A stretch of 64,000 nucleotides of DNA, taken from Mesorhizobium sp. AR02. Its GTDB lineage: Bacteria > Pseudomonadota > Alphaproteobacteria > Rhizobiales > Rhizobiaceae. Below are positions 43,624-52,425 of the stretch, piece by piece. Location of the stretch: the NCBI RefSeq assembly GCF_024746835.1, contig NZ_CP080531.1:4732001-4796000 (forward strand), read 5' to 3'. The first letter of the stretch is position 1; the number at the start of each line of letters is the position of its first letter. The position numbers and the translations under genes are program-made. The notes under the pieces are model-generated. The model worked only from the letters and a program-made list of their open reading frames with translations. It was not told the origin of the DNA and did no database searches.

Positions 43624-44292
43624 ATGTCTCTTCGTATCGCCGACACCGCGCCTGACTTCACCGCCGAAACCACCCACGGCCCAATCAGCTTCCACGATTG
43701 GCTGGGCAATTCATGGGGCATCCTGTTTTCCCATCCCAAGGATTTTACCCCGGTCTGCACCACCGAACTCGGTTACATGGCCAAGCTGAAGCCCGAGTTC
43801 GACAAGCGCGGCGTCAAGATCATCGGGCTCTCCGTCGATCCGGTCGAACGTCATGCCGGGTGGGCTGATGACATTGCCGAGACCCAGGGTCATGCACCGA
43901 ACTTCCCGATGATCGGCGACCCGATGCTGGCCATTGCCAAGTTCTACGATATGCTGCCCGCCACGGCCGGCGACAGCGCCGAGGGGCGCACGGCGGCCGA
44001 CAACCAGACGGTGCGCCATGTCTACGTCATCGGGCCCGACAAGAAGATCAAGCTGATGATCGCCTATCCGATGACCACCGGGCGAAACTTCGACGAGATC
44101 CTGCGCGTGGTGGACTCCATGCAACTGACCGCCAAGCACCGCGTCGCTACTCCAGTGAACTGGCGGCATGGCGACGACGTGATCATTGCGGGTTCGGTTT
44201 CGAACGATGAAGCCAAGGTGCTCTATCCCGACGGCTGGAAGCAGCCCAAGCCTTATATTCGTATCGTCCCGCAGCCTCGCAGCAACGCCTGA
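43624..44292 (+). CDS. 1-Cys peroxiredoxin (Prx6-like)
   Basis: 222 residues. The peroxidatic Cys45 is in the motif HPKDFTPVCTTELG. The C-terminal domain typical of Prx6-like enzymes is present (TPVNWRHGDDVIIAGSV and DGWKQPKPYIRIVPQP), and no resolving Cys is seen in the usual place. It reduces hydroperoxides in the cytosol with an external thiol. GGAGGATGAA precedes the start. Thirty-seven bp upstream of the SQR-like gene, in an apparent operon; divergent from the BTAD regulator. The pairing with a sulfide-quinone-reductase-like protein suggests a role in reactive sulfur or peroxide defence. Confidence 0.93.
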   Translation: MSLRIADTAPDFTAETTHGPISFHDWLGNSWGILFSHPKDFTPVCTTELGYMAKLKPEFDKRGVKIIGLSVDPVERHAGWADDIAETQGHAPNFPMIGDPMLAIAKFYDMLPATAGDSAEGRTAADNQTVRHVYVIGPDKKIKLMIAYPMTTGRNFDEILRVVDSMQLTAKHRVATPVNWRHGDDVIIAGSVSNDEAKVLYPDGWKQPKPYIRIVPQPRSNA

Positions 44293-44329
44293 GCCTTCCC
44301 AAAGACACCCGGCAACAGGAGGTGACAGT

Positions 44330-45463
44330 ATGAAAACCCGTATCCTTATTCTTGGCGCCGGTTTCGGCGGGCTCGAGCTCAGCACGTCCTTGTCCGAAGC
44401 TTTGGGTGACAGCATTGCTGTCACCCTGATCGACAAGTCGGATTTCTTCGTGTTCGGCTTTGCCAAGCTTGATCTGATGTTCGGCCGCGCAACCGAAACG
44501 GCTGTGCGGCTGCCCTACGCCGACTATGCCAAGGCTGGCGTCAAGATGAAGCGCGAGACTGTCACCGTCATCGACCCGGAACGGCGGCGCGTGACGACGG
44601 ACAAAGGTGTGCACGAGGCGGACATACTGGTGATCGCTCTCGGCGCCGACTATGACGTCTCGACCACACCTGGCATCACGCTCGGCCGCAACGAATTCTA
44701 CTCGGTTGCGGGCGCGGCCCACATGGCCAAGGTGCTGCCCGGCTTCACCCACGGCCATGCCGTGATCGGCGTCTGCGGCGCGCCCTACAAATGCCCGCCC
44801 GCGCCCAGCGAATGTGCCTTGATGCTGCATGACTACCTGACCGAGAGGGGCGTCCGGGGCGATTGCCAGATCACCTATGTGAACTCGATGTCCAGCCCGG
44901 TGCCGCCTTCTCCCGAAACATCGAAGGCGCTGCTCGCGGCCTTCGCCGAGTGCGACATCACCTTCATCCCCAGCACCCGCGTGGTTTCCGTGGACGAGGG
45001 TCGCAAGGTTGTGACGCTCGACAATGGCGGCGAACTGCCCTGCGATCTGTTCCTGGGCGTGCCCAGGAACCGCGCGCCCGATGTCGTCGTCGAGGCCGGC
45101 ATTACCGAAGGCGGCTGGGTCACCATCGATCCGCGCACACTGGAAACCCGCTTTTCCGGCGTCTACGCGCTGGGGGATCTGGCCAATACGGGCGCGCCGA
45201 AGGCGGGCGTCTTTGCCGAGGGCGCCGCACGCACCGTTGCTGCTAACCTGATCGCCAGGCTCCGCCATGAGGAACCGACGGCCAGGAACCCGGGGGCGGG
45301 ATCCTGCTACATCGAATTCGGGGCCAACCGGATCGCCAGGGTGGATGTGGATTTCTTCTCTGGTCCAAAACCCACCGGTACTTTCTACGAACCATCGGAG
45401 GCCTTGCGAGTCGACAAGGTGAATTTCGGCTCCAGCCGCAAGGCCCGCTGGTTCGGGCATTGA
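44330..45463 (+). CDS. FAD/NAD(P)-binding oxidoreductase, sulfide:quinone reductase-like
   Basis: 377 residues. FAD motif ILILGAGFGGLE (6-16), second dinucleotide region AVIGVCGAPYKCPPAPSEC, and a C-terminal VYALGDLANTGAPKAGVFAEGAARTV with the FAD-contacting Asp. The cysteines at 149, 155 and 162 sit where sulfide:quinone reductases have active-site Cys, although one of the usual late Cys is not evident, so persulfide or other thiol oxidation is possible instead. GGAGGTGAC precedes the ATG. Second gene of the operon with the peroxiredoxin. Confidence 0.85.
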   Translation: MKTRILILGAGFGGLELSTSLSEALGDSIAVTLIDKSDFFVFGFAKLDLMFGRATETAVRLPYADYAKAGVKMKRETVTVIDPERRRVTTDKGVHEADILVIALGADYDVSTTPGITLGRNEFYSVAGAAHMAKVLPGFTHGHAVIGVCGAPYKCPPAPSECALMLHDYLTERGVRGDCQITYVNSMSSPVPPSPETSKALLAAFAECDITFIPSTRVVSVDEGRKVVTLDNGGELPCDLFLGVPRNRAPDVVVEAGITEGGWVTIDPRTLETRFSGVYALGDLANTGAPKAGVFAEGAARTVAANLIARLRHEEPTARNPGAGSCYIEFGANRIARVDVDFFSGPKPTGTFYEPSEALRVDKVNFGSSRKARWFGH

Positions 45464-45516
45464 CCTTCGACAAAGGCGGGCGCCGATGAATTATCACCAC
45501 CGCCCGTCCAGTTGCT

Positions 45517-46719
45517 TTAGGCCATCTGCAATTCCCTTCGCGGCAGCGGCGGGAAGGCGATCGCTATGCCCGCGGCCCCCAGGCCGATCAGGGCCGAGCC
45601 GATGAACAGCCAGTGGTAGCTGGCATAGGCGTCGAAGACCATGCCGCCGGCGAGCGGTCCCAACGCCATGCCGAGGCTGGACAGCATGGTGGCGGCGCCG
45701 AATACGGTGCCGAGGATGCGCTGGCCGAAATATTCGCGCGCCAGCACCGCGTAGAGCGGCATGACGCCGCCATAGGTGGCGCCGAAGATGACGGCCAGCA
45801 TATAGAACTGGTCGAGCTGGCTGACCGAGAGATAGGTGGCAATGACGATCGCCTGGATCGCGAGGCCCGCGACCAGCACCGGCTTGACGCCGAGCCGGTC
45901 GGCCAGCACGCCGTAGAGAAGCCTGCCGCCCAAGCCGGCGAGACCCTCGACGCTGTAGATCGTGACCGCCGCCATGGGGGCGACGCCACACAGCATGGCG
46001 TAGCTGACCATATGGAAGATCGGCCCGGAATGGGCAGCACAGCAGGCGAAAAAGGTCAGCCCGAGCACGATGAACTGCGGCGAGCGCAGCGCCTGGCCGA
46101 CACTCATGCCGGTACCCTCAGTGACCGGCGCGGAGGCCGCATCCGCCATAGCGGGCTTTGGCGGCTGGCGGACCAAAAGCACCGCCGGCAACAACAGCAC
46201 CCAGGCCATGATGCCGATGTCGAACATGGCGGCGCGCCATTCATAGGCCGAGATCAGCCAGCGGGCGAACGGCGAGATCGTCATCGGGGCGACGCCCATG
46301 CCAGCCGAGACCAGCGACACGGCAAGGCCGCGGTGGGTGTCAAACCAGGCCGTGGTCAGCGCGATCATCGGCGCGAAGAAGGCGCTGGCGGCAAGCCCGA
46401 CGAGCACGCCATAGCTGATCTGGAAGGTCATGAGCGAGCCGGCGCGGCTCGCCACCACCAGCGCCAGGCCGAGCAGCACGGCACCGATCGCCACGACAAT
46501 GCGGGCGCCGAAGCGGTCGGAGAGGGCGCCCCAGGCGAAGCCGCCAAGGCCCATGACCAGGAAGTTGAGCGTCATGGCGCTCGAAATGCCGGCCCGCGAC
46601 CACTGCGTGTCGAGCGCCATCGGTTCAAGGAAAATCGCCAGCGAGAACATCGTGCCGATGGCGACACAGGACATCAGCGCGCCTGCCGCGACGATGACCC
46701 AACGATAGGAAAGGTTCAT
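45517..46719 (-). CDS. MFS transporter, OFA (oxalate/formate-antiporter-like) family
   Basis: 400 residues and about twelve membrane segments. The start NLSYRWVIVAAGALMSCVAIGTMFSLAIFLEPM and GALSDRFGARIVVAIGAVLLGLALV match the monocarboxylate/OFA branch of the major facilitator superfamily. Substrates in this branch are small organic acids; which one is unknown. A perfectly foldable three-way junction lies 11 bp before the start, ending at the Shine-Dalgarno, so translation may be controlled by RNA structure. Divergent from an unknown membrane protein. Confidence 0.88.
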   Translation of the reverse strand: MNLSYRWVIVAAGALMSCVAIGTMFSLAIFLEPMALDTQWSRAGISSAMTLNFLVMGLGGFAWGALSDRFGARIVVAIGAVLLGLALVVASRAGSLMTFQISYGVLVGLAASAFFAPMIALTTAWFDTHRGLAVSLVSAGMGVAPMTISPFARWLISAYEWRAAMFDIGIMAWVLLLPAVLLVRQPPKPAMADAASAPVTEGTGMSVGQALRSPQFIVLGLTFFACCAAHSGPIFHMVSYAMLCGVAPMAAVTIYSVEGLAGLGGRLLYGVLADRLGVKPVLVAGLAIQAIVIATYLSVSQLDQFYMLAVIFGATYGGVMPLYAVLAREYFGQRILGTVFGAATMLSSLGMALGPLAGGMVFDAYASYHWLFIGSALIGLGAAGIAIAFPPLPRRELQMA

Positions 46720-46729
46720 GCAAATCTCC

Positions 46730-46781
46730 CATGCCAGAGGGCAGCGCTCAGCGCTGCTTGCGTCCGAAGGACGCTGGCATG
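46730..46781 (-). promoter_or_regulatory. Candidate structured leader RNA (three-way junction) of the MFS gene
   Basis: In the transcript: closing stem CATGCCA / TGGCATG (46781-46775 with 46736-46730), then hairpin GCGTCC-TTC-GGACGC (46774-46769 and 46765-46760), then hairpin GCAGCGC-TGA-GCGCTGC (46757-46751 and 46747-46741). All three stems are perfect. The 3' strand of the closing stem runs directly into GGGAGA, the ribosome site of the MFS gene. No T run follows, so it is not a terminator. It could be a riboswitch or protein-binding leader; no known class was recognised. Confidence 0.5.
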
Positions 46782-46955
46782 GAGGCCCGTCCTACAATCC
46801 GGTTGCATTTTTTATCCAGTCTGGGCTGGTGCCCTTTTGCCGGTCGCTTTTCGTGGGCGATTGTCGTGATCGGTATGGCATCGGCTGACTTGCTGGGGTA
46901 TTCGATCGGCTGATCCTTCTTCAAGGCGGCCGGACAAGGCCAAGACATCCGCTTC

Positions 46956-47798
46956 ATGATCCTGGTCTTCAAGCTTTTCAGCACGCCGCTCCTTATCCTC
47001 TGTCTCACATTGCTGAGCCGGCGTTTCGGGCCGGCGGTGGGTGGGCTGCTGATGGGGATACCCTTGGTGACCGGCCCCGTTTCGGTCTTCACCGCACTGG
47101 AAAATGGCGCGGCGTTCGCCCGGCACGCGGCGGTGGGCAATCTAGTCGGCCAGGTCTCGACCTGCATCTTCTGCTTCGTCTACGCCCGCGCGGCAAGGCG
47201 CTTCAACTGCTGGATCAGCATGCTCGCCGGAGTCGGCGCCTTCTTTCTCGCCACCTTTGTCTGGAACCTGGCCAGCTGGACATTCGCGCAGGCCATTGGG
47301 CTGCTTCTGGTGACGTTGTTCTTTCTGTCCTTCCTCACCAAAGCGGTGAATATGGAAGCGCTTGCCGGGATAGCGCCGAGATGGGACCTTCCCGCGCGGA
47401 TGGTCGTCTCGACGGGCTTCGTCTTCCTGATCACCTTGTCGACCAGGTACCTTGGGCCGCAGCTCAGTGGGCTTGTGGCCCCGTTTCCCGTGTTTGTCCT
47501 TGTCCTGGCGATGTTCACGCATCATCAGCGAGGAGCGCCGGCAGCCGCCAATCTGTTGCGTGGCGTTATCGTCGGGTCGTTCTCATTTGCGTCCTTCTTC
47601 ACGGTCGTGGCTTTGGCGCTGTCCGACAGCTGGCTGCCGTTTGCCTATGGGCTCGCTACGCTCGCGAGCGTGGCAACCACGAGTGCGATTTATCTCTGCA
47701 CACGCGCCACCCCGTTTGTCGGGACCACTCCGTTGATTGGTTCTGTTGCTGTCGCCCCGCTTAAGCCGAACATCTTGCGCGATGGCGGCTCACTCTGA
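46956..47798 (+). CDS. Integral membrane protein of unknown function
   Basis: 280 residues, about eight hydrophobic segments (LVFKLFSTPLLILCLTLLSRRFGPAVGGLLMGIPLVTGPVSVF in part; VSTCIFCFVYARAARRF; FVFLITLSTRYLGPQLSGLVAPFPVFVLVLAMF in part). The repeated PAVGGLLMGIPL and PQLSGLVAPFPV motifs suggest an internal duplication with a Gly/Pro hinge in each half, as in small exporters. I do not recognise the family. Divergent from the OFA-type MFS gene and convergent with the Lrp-type gene. Confidence 0.72.
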   Translation: MILVFKLFSTPLLILCLTLLSRRFGPAVGGLLMGIPLVTGPVSVFTALENGAAFARHAAVGNLVGQVSTCIFCFVYARAARRFNCWISMLAGVGAFFLATFVWNLASWTFAQAIGLLLVTLFFLSFLTKAVNMEALAGIAPRWDLPARMVVSTGFVFLITLSTRYLGPQLSGLVAPFPVFVLVLAMFTHHQRGAPAAANLLRGVIVGSFSFASFFTVVALALSDSWLPFAYGLATLASVATTSAIYLCTRATPFVGTTPLIGSVAVAPLKPNILRDGGSL

Positions 47799-47836
47799 CA
47801 GCAGACAGGCTGACGCCAAAGCGCCGGTGACAGGCC

Positions 47837-48331
47837 TCAGATCGGCAGTTCCGACGTGTATTTGATCGTCTGGCTGGGGACGTCGGTCTTGACGTTCTGG
47901 ACGCCTTTGATGCGGCTGAGATGCTCCGACTGGAAGCGGCGGTAGTCGTCGATGCTGGCCGCCACAATGCGCACCATGGCGTCGCAATCGCCAAGCATCA
48001 GGTAGCATTCCATGACCTGGGGCAGCTTGGCTACTTCGGTGGCGAAGTGCCCGATCGTCTCCTCGTCCTGCGTCTTCAGCCAGATGCGGGTGAAGAAGGT
48101 GAGGCCCTTGCCGATGCTGGCCGGGTTGAGCACGGCGACATAGCGGTCGATGACGCCGGCTTCCTCCAACAGTTTCACGCGCCGCAGGCAAGGCGAGGGC
48201 GACAGGCCGACCTCATTGGCCAGATCGTTGTTGGCCATGCGGCCGTCGCGCTGCAGCGCCCGCAGGATGCGCCTGTCGATGTCGTCAAGTTTCATGGTGT
48301 TGAATTCCATTTTCTTGGGCATCTGTGACAT
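47837..48331 (-). CDS. Lrp/AsnC-family regulator
   Basis: Up to 164 residues; an ATG at 48295 (MKLDDIDRRILRALQRDGRM) gives the usual Lrp start at 152 residues, and I cannot decide because no ribosome site is strong. Helix-turn-helix: NNDLANEVGLSPSPCLRRVKLLEEAG. The C-terminal RAM/AsnC ligand domain is present: KGLTFFTRIWLK, LPQVMECYLMLGDCDAMVRIVAASIDDYRRF. It is divergent from azlCD, so it most resembles AzlB, the Lrp-type repressor of branched-chain amino-acid export in Bacillus. It likely senses an amino acid. Confidence 0.93.
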   Translation of the reverse strand: MSQMPKKMEFNTMKLDDIDRRILRALQRDGRMANNDLANEVGLSPSPCLRRVKLLEEAGVIDRYVAVLNPASIGKGLTFFTRIWLKTQDEETIGHFATEVAKLPQVMECYLMLGDCDAMVRIVAASIDDYRRFQSEHLSRIKGVQNVKTDVPSQTIKYTSELPI

Positions 48332-48465
48332 TCAGTGCCAAAAATAGGTGAAATGCAACAATCTTTGCAACCAAATTGCGGCGAGCTGTGGGTATGTTTG
48401 CCCCCGGTATCACGAGAGTTCAAACGCAGGGAAGCGGCGGCCGCGAGGCCGGCCGATGGCAGAGC

Positions 48466-49200
48466 ATGAGCATTTCACAGGCAGTCGAAGCGGCGGGCGA
48501 TGGCTCGGGATCCGAGTTCCGCCGGGGCGTGGCATCCTGCGCGCCGGTGCTGTTCGGCACCATCCCGTATGCGCTGGTGCTCGGCGCCCAGGCCACGCAG
48601 AAAGGGCTGAGCACGCTCGAACTGTCGATGATGACGGGGCTGAATTTCGCCGGTGGTTCGGAATTCGCGGCGATCCAGTTGTGGACGTCGCCGCCGCATG
48701 TCCTGCTCATCGTCGCCATCACCTTCCTGGTCAACAGCCGTCATCTTTTGATGGGAGCGGCGCTCGCGCCATTCCTGCGCGACCTGCCACGGCGCAAGGC
48801 GTTTCCGGCGCTGTTCTTCCTATGCGACGAAAGCTGGGCGCTGGGTCTGGCCGATGCCAAACAGCGCGCCGCCGCCGGGATCACGCCGGCCTTCAGCCCG
48901 CGCTATTATATGGGCGCGGCACTGGCGATGTATCTGACCTGGGTGGCCTTCACCACGCTCGGCGCCTTGCTCGGCCCGATGCTTGGCCATGTCGAGACCT
49001 ACGGGTTCGACATGGCGTTTCCGGCCGTCTTCCTGGTGCTGATGCGCGGCATGTGGAAGGGCGTGGCGGCGGCGCGGCCCTGGCTGGTCAGCCTTGTGGT
49101 TGCCGCGCTTGTCTATCTCTTCATTCCCGGCGCCTGGTATGTCGCGGCAGGGGCGGTGTCGGGGCTGCTTGCCGCCTGGCTGATGGCAGGTGACGCATGA
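48466..49200 (+). CDS. azlC: AzlC-family branched-chain amino acid exporter, large subunit
   Basis: 244 residues from ATG 48466. Several membrane segments: CAPVLFGTIPYALVLGAQAT, MMTGLNFAGGSEFAAIQLW, VAITFLVNSRHLLMGAALAPFL, and FPALFFLCDESWALGLA, all AzlC hallmarks. With AzlD it forms a two-subunit exporter of branched-chain and other amino acids. Its stop overlaps the azlD start (ATGA), and an Lrp-type regulator is divergent, which supports amino-acid-controlled expression. Confidence 0.94.
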   Translation: MSISQAVEAAGDGSGSEFRRGVASCAPVLFGTIPYALVLGAQATQKGLSTLELSMMTGLNFAGGSEFAAIQLWTSPPHVLLIVAITFLVNSRHLLMGAALAPFLRDLPRRKAFPALFFLCDESWALGLADAKQRAAAGITPAFSPRYYMGAALAMYLTWVAFTTLGALLGPMLGHVETYGFDMAFPAVFLVLMRGMWKGVAAARPWLVSLVVAALVYLFIPGAWYVAAGAVSGLLAAWLMAGDA

Positions 49201-49496
49201 TCGACATGGCAACCCTTCTCACCATCGTGCTGATGGCCGGCGTCACCTATCTCACGCGGATCGGCGGTTATGTCGTGCTGCGCAACCGCACGCTCAGTGC
49301 GCGTGCCACGGCGGTGATGGAGGCAGCGCCGGGCTGCGTGCTGATCTCGGTCATCGCGCCAGCCTTCGTGTCGAGGAATCCGGCCGATCTGCTGGCGCTG
49401 GCCATTACTTTCGTCGCCGCGACACGGCTTTCCATGCTGCCGACCGTGCTGATCGGCGTTGGCGCCGCGGGCCTGCTTCGACATCTATTGGGCTAG
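49197..49496 (+). CDS. azlD: AzlD-family branched-chain amino acid exporter, small subunit
   Basis: 99 residues with three to four hydrophobic helices: TLLTIVLMAGVTYLTRIGGYVVL, AAPGCVLISVIAPAFVSRNPADLLALAITFVAA (in part), and LPTVLIGVGAAGLLRHLLG. AzlD partner of AzlC. The start overlaps the azlC stop by four bases, which implies coupled translation. Confidence 0.93.
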   Translation: MIDMATLLTIVLMAGVTYLTRIGGYVVLRNRTLSARATAVMEAAPGCVLISVIAPAFVSRNPADLLALAITFVAATRLSMLPTVLIGVGAAGLLRHLLG

Positions 49497-49529
49497 CCCT
49501 CCAACAAAAAGCCGGGCGGGCGCCTGCGT

Positions 49530-50588
49530 TTACCGGACCGCAGACGTGATGCGCTGACCCTTGGCGTTGAACAGATGCAACTGGGTCAGGTCCGGCGCCA
49601 GGAAAACGCGCTGACCCGGCATCACGGAAATCCGCTCGCGCAGCAGCGCGCTCAGCGTGTTGTTGCCGGCCTTGGCCATGACAAGGGTTTCCGCGCCCGT
49701 CGGCTCCACCACCTGGACCACGGCCGGCACGCCGCTGTCGGAGAGCCTGAGATGTTCGGGCCGGATGCCCCAGGCCAGTGCGCTTTCGCCCTGTTCCAAC
49801 ACCGGCAAAGGAAACACCGTGCCGTCGCTGGCGGCAAAACCGTCCGCCGTGGTGCGGCCCTGCAGGATGTTCATCGACGGCGAGCCGATGAACTGGGCGA
49901 CGAACAGATTGGCCGGGCGGTCGTAGAGGTCGAGTGGCGCGCCGACCTGTTCGACGATGCCGCCATTCATGACGACGATCTTGTCGGCCATGGTCATGGC
50001 TTCAACCTGGTCGTGAGTGACATAGACGATGGTGGTTCCCAGGCGCTGGTGCAGCGCCTTGATCTCGGTGCGCATCTGCACGCGCAATTTGGCGTCGAGG
50101 TTGGAGAGCGGCTCGTCGAACAGGAAGACCTTGGGATCGCGCACGATGGCGCGGCCCATGGCGACACGCTGGCGCTGGCCGCCGGACAGCTGGCGCGGGT
50201 AGCGCTCGAGCAGGTCTTGCAGTCCGAGGATCGTCGCTGCACGCATGATCTTGGCGTCGATCTCGCTTTTGTCGGTCTTCTTCAGCGTCAGCGCGAAGGC
50301 CATGTTCTCACGCACCGTCATATGCGGGTAGAGTGCATAGTTCTGGAACACCATGGCGATGTCGCGCGACTTCGGCGCAACGTCATTGATGACCTTGCCT
50401 TCGAGCGCGATCTCGCCGGCGCTGATGTCTTCCAGCCCGGCGATCATCCTCAGCAAAGTCGACTTGCCGCAGCCGGACGGGCCGACGAGGATGACGAATT
50501 CACCTGACGCGATGTCGACCGACACGCCGTGGATAACCCGGGCCTTGCCATAGGCTTTCTCGACATCAGATATGGTGACCGCACTCAT
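49530..50588 (-). CDS. ugpC: Sugar ABC transporter ATPase (UgpC/MalK type)
   Basis: 352 residues. ABC domain: Walker A GPSGCGKST, Q-loop FQNYALYPHMTVRENMAF, signature LSGGQRQRVAMGRAIVRDP, Walker B FLFDEPLSNLDAKLR, His in VTHDQVEAMTMAD. A C-terminal TOBE/OB regulatory domain follows (AWGIRPEHLRLSD and RVFLAPDLTQLHLFNAKGQ). This is the CUT1 ATPase; one such subunit often serves several importers. Last gene of an operon of two permeases, a binding protein and a BKACE enzyme. Confidence 0.93.
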   Translation of the reverse strand: MSAVTISDVEKAYGKARVIHGVSVDIASGEFVILVGPSGCGKSTLLRMIAGLEDISAGEIALEGKVINDVAPKSRDIAMVFQNYALYPHMTVRENMAFALTLKKTDKSEIDAKIMRAATILGLQDLLERYPRQLSGGQRQRVAMGRAIVRDPKVFLFDEPLSNLDAKLRVQMRTEIKALHQRLGTTIVYVTHDQVEAMTMADKIVVMNGGIVEQVGAPLDLYDRPANLFVAQFIGSPSMNILQGRTTADGFAASDGTVFPLPVLEQGESALAWGIRPEHLRLSDSGVPAVVQVVEPTGAETLVMAKAGNNTLSALLRERISVMPGQRVFLAPDLTQLHLFNAKGQRITSAVR

Positions 50589-50599
50589 TCGTGTTTTCC

Positions 50600-51532
50600 T
50601 TAGAAAGAGACCTTGTCGCCGCCCTTGAGCTGCAAGATCTGCCGTGCCTCGTCAGGGGTGGCCACCGAGGCGCCGAGCCCTTCGATGATCTGGCGCACCT
50701 TCTTCACCTGCTCGGCGTTGGATTTCGCCAGCTGGCCCTTGCCGATCCACAGCGAGTCCTCCAGCCCGACGCGCACATTGCCGCCGAGTGCAATCGCCTG
50801 GGTGGCGATCGGCAGCTGGCTGCGGCCGGCGCCCAGCACCGACCAGTGGTAGTCCTGTCCGAACAGGCGGTCGGCGGTGCGCTTCATATGCGCGACATCT
50901 TCCGGATGGGTGCCGATGCCGCCCAGTATGCCGAACACGCTCTGGACGAAGAATGGCGCCTTGACCAGGCCGCGCTCGACGAAATGGGCGAGCGTGTAGA
51001 GATGGCCGATGTCGTAGCACTCGATTTCGAAACGCGTGCCGTTTTGCGCGCAGGTGCGCAGGATGTGCTCGATGTCGCCGAAGGTGTTGCGGAAGATGCG
51101 GTCGCGCGAGCCTTCGAGATAGGGCCGTTCCCAGTCATGCTCGAAGGTCTTGAAACGCTCCAGCATCGGATAGAGGCCGAAATTCATCGAGCCCATGTTG
51201 AGCGAGGCAACTTCCGGCGCAAAGGTCGCCGCCGGCTTGACCCGCTCCTCGACGCTCATCGTCGCGGCACCGCCGGTGGTGATGTTGATGACGCAGTCCG
51301 AGCGCTGCTTGATCACCTTCAGGAAGGGCGCAAAGGCCTCGGTCGACTGGTCGGGCCGGCCATCGGCGGGATTGCGCGCATGCAGATGGACGATGGCAGC
51401 GCCGGCCTCGGCCGCGCCGATCGCGGCATCGGCGATCTCTTGCGCGCTGACCGGCAGATGCGGCGACATTGACGGCGTGTGGATCGAGCCGGTGACGGCG
51501 CAGGTGATGATGATCTTGTTCTGGTTCGCCAC
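50600..51532 (-). CDS. Beta-keto acid cleavage enzyme (BKACE, DUF849)
   Basis: 310 residues from GTG 51532. A TIM barrel with the BKACE features: IIITCAVTGSIHTPSMSPHLPVSAQEIADAAIGAAEAGAAIVHLHARNPADGRP (in part), with the zinc-binding His pair in VHLHAR; LNMGSMNFG; and IECYDIGHLYTLAHFVERGL. Family members condense a beta-keto acid with acetyl-CoA, releasing acetoacetate and a new CoA ester (for example Kce in lysine fermentation). It sits inside a sugar ABC operon, between permease and ATPase, so it may act on a metabolite of the imported compound. Specificity is unknown. Confidence 0.9.
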   Translation of the reverse strand: MANQNKIIITCAVTGSIHTPSMSPHLPVSAQEIADAAIGAAEAGAAIVHLHARNPADGRPDQSTEAFAPFLKVIKQRSDCVINITTGGAATMSVEERVKPAATFAPEVASLNMGSMNFGLYPMLERFKTFEHDWERPYLEGSRDRIFRNTFGDIEHILRTCAQNGTRFEIECYDIGHLYTLAHFVERGLVKAPFFVQSVFGILGGIGTHPEDVAHMKRTADRLFGQDYHWSVLGAGRSQLPIATQAIALGGNVRVGLEDSLWIGKGQLAKSNAEQVKKVRQIIEGLGASVATPDEARQILQLKGGDKVSF

Positions 51533-51576
51533 TTGAAAGAATCCTTGTCTATTTAACCGTGCTATTTGACCGCGCC

Positions 51577-52425
51577 TTATTTCACCGCGCCTTGGGTGAT
51601 GCCCGAGATGAACTGCTTCGACAGCACGATGTAGAGCAGGGTGATCGGCAGTGCCGCCAGCGTCAGCCCGGTGAACAGCACGCCCCAGTCGGTGGTGAAT
51701 TCACCGACGAAGACGGTGAGGCCCTGCGGCAGCGTCTTGAGATTGTCCGAGGTGATCAGCACCAGCGGAAAGAAAAAGTCGTTCCAGATCGGCACGGCGT
51801 TCTGGATGGCGACGATGACCAGCGCCGGGCGCGCCAGCGGCAGCATGATCGAGCGCATGATGCAGAATTCGCTGGCGCCGTCCATGCGCGCCGACTCTTC
51901 CAGTTCGCGCGGCAAGGTCCGGAGGAAGCCGGTCATGATGAACACCGCCGAGGGAATGCCCATGGCGACATAGACCAGCACCAGGCCGGCATAGCTGTCG
52001 ACCAGGCCAAGCGAGTCGAGTTGGATGAACAGCGGAATGATCGCCAGCTTCAGCGGCACGGTCATGCCGCTGAGGAAAAACATCAGCACCAGCGCGCTCA
52101 GCCTGAACTGGTAGCGGGCAATGGCATAGGCGGCCATGGTGCTGAACAGCAGGATCAGGGCGAGCGCGGCCATGGTGATGCCGACGGAATTGGCGAGGTA
52201 GCGGACGAAATTGGTTTCGTTCCACACCCGTTCGGCATTGGCCAGCGAGAAGTGCGCCGGCAAGGCGAAGGGCGAGCTGAAGATCTCGGCGTTGGTCTTG
52301 AAGGACGACATCACCATGACGAACAGCGGATAGATCATGATGACGGCGTTGATCGCCAGCATCAGCTGGATGGCGCCGTTCTTCAGCAACTCGGCGGGTT
52401 GTCCGGTGCGGGTTGTCGCGCTCAC
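51577..52425 (-). CDS. Carbohydrate ABC transporter permease (MalG type)
   Basis: 282 residues from GTG 52425, which overlaps the upstream permease stop by four bases (GTGA). Six hydrophobic helices and the MalG-type EAA loop: ELEESARMDGASEFCIMRSIMLPLARPALV (in part). N-terminal transmembrane region IQLMLAINAVIMIYPLFVMVMSSF. Inner-membrane half of a CUT1 sugar importer; the substrate is discussed under the binding protein. Confidence 0.94.
   Translation of the reverse strand: MSATTRTGQPAELLKNGAIQLMLAINAVIMIYPLFVMVMSSFKTNAEIFSSPFALPAHFSLANAERVWNETNFVRYLANSVGITMAALALILLFSTMAAYAIARYQFRLSALVLMFFLSGMTVPLKLAIIPLFIQLDSLGLVDSYAGLVLVYVAMGIPSAVFIMTGFLRTLPRELEESARMDGASEFCIMRSIMLPLARPALVIVAIQNAVPIWNDFFFPLVLITSDNLKTLPQGLTVFVGEFTTDWGVLFTGLTLAALPITLLYIVLSKQFISGITQGAVK

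Noticed and set aside
44183..45460. A 425-codon open frame antisense to the SQR-like gene
   Set aside because: The sense frame has FAD and Cys motifs and a strong ribosome site; the antisense frame has none.
51533..51600. Degenerate tandem repeat at the end of the MalG-type permease
   Set aside because: The short similar words (tatttaaccgtgc, tatttgaccgcgcc, tatttcaccgcgcc) are few and partly coding; they may reflect local duplication but give no supportable element.
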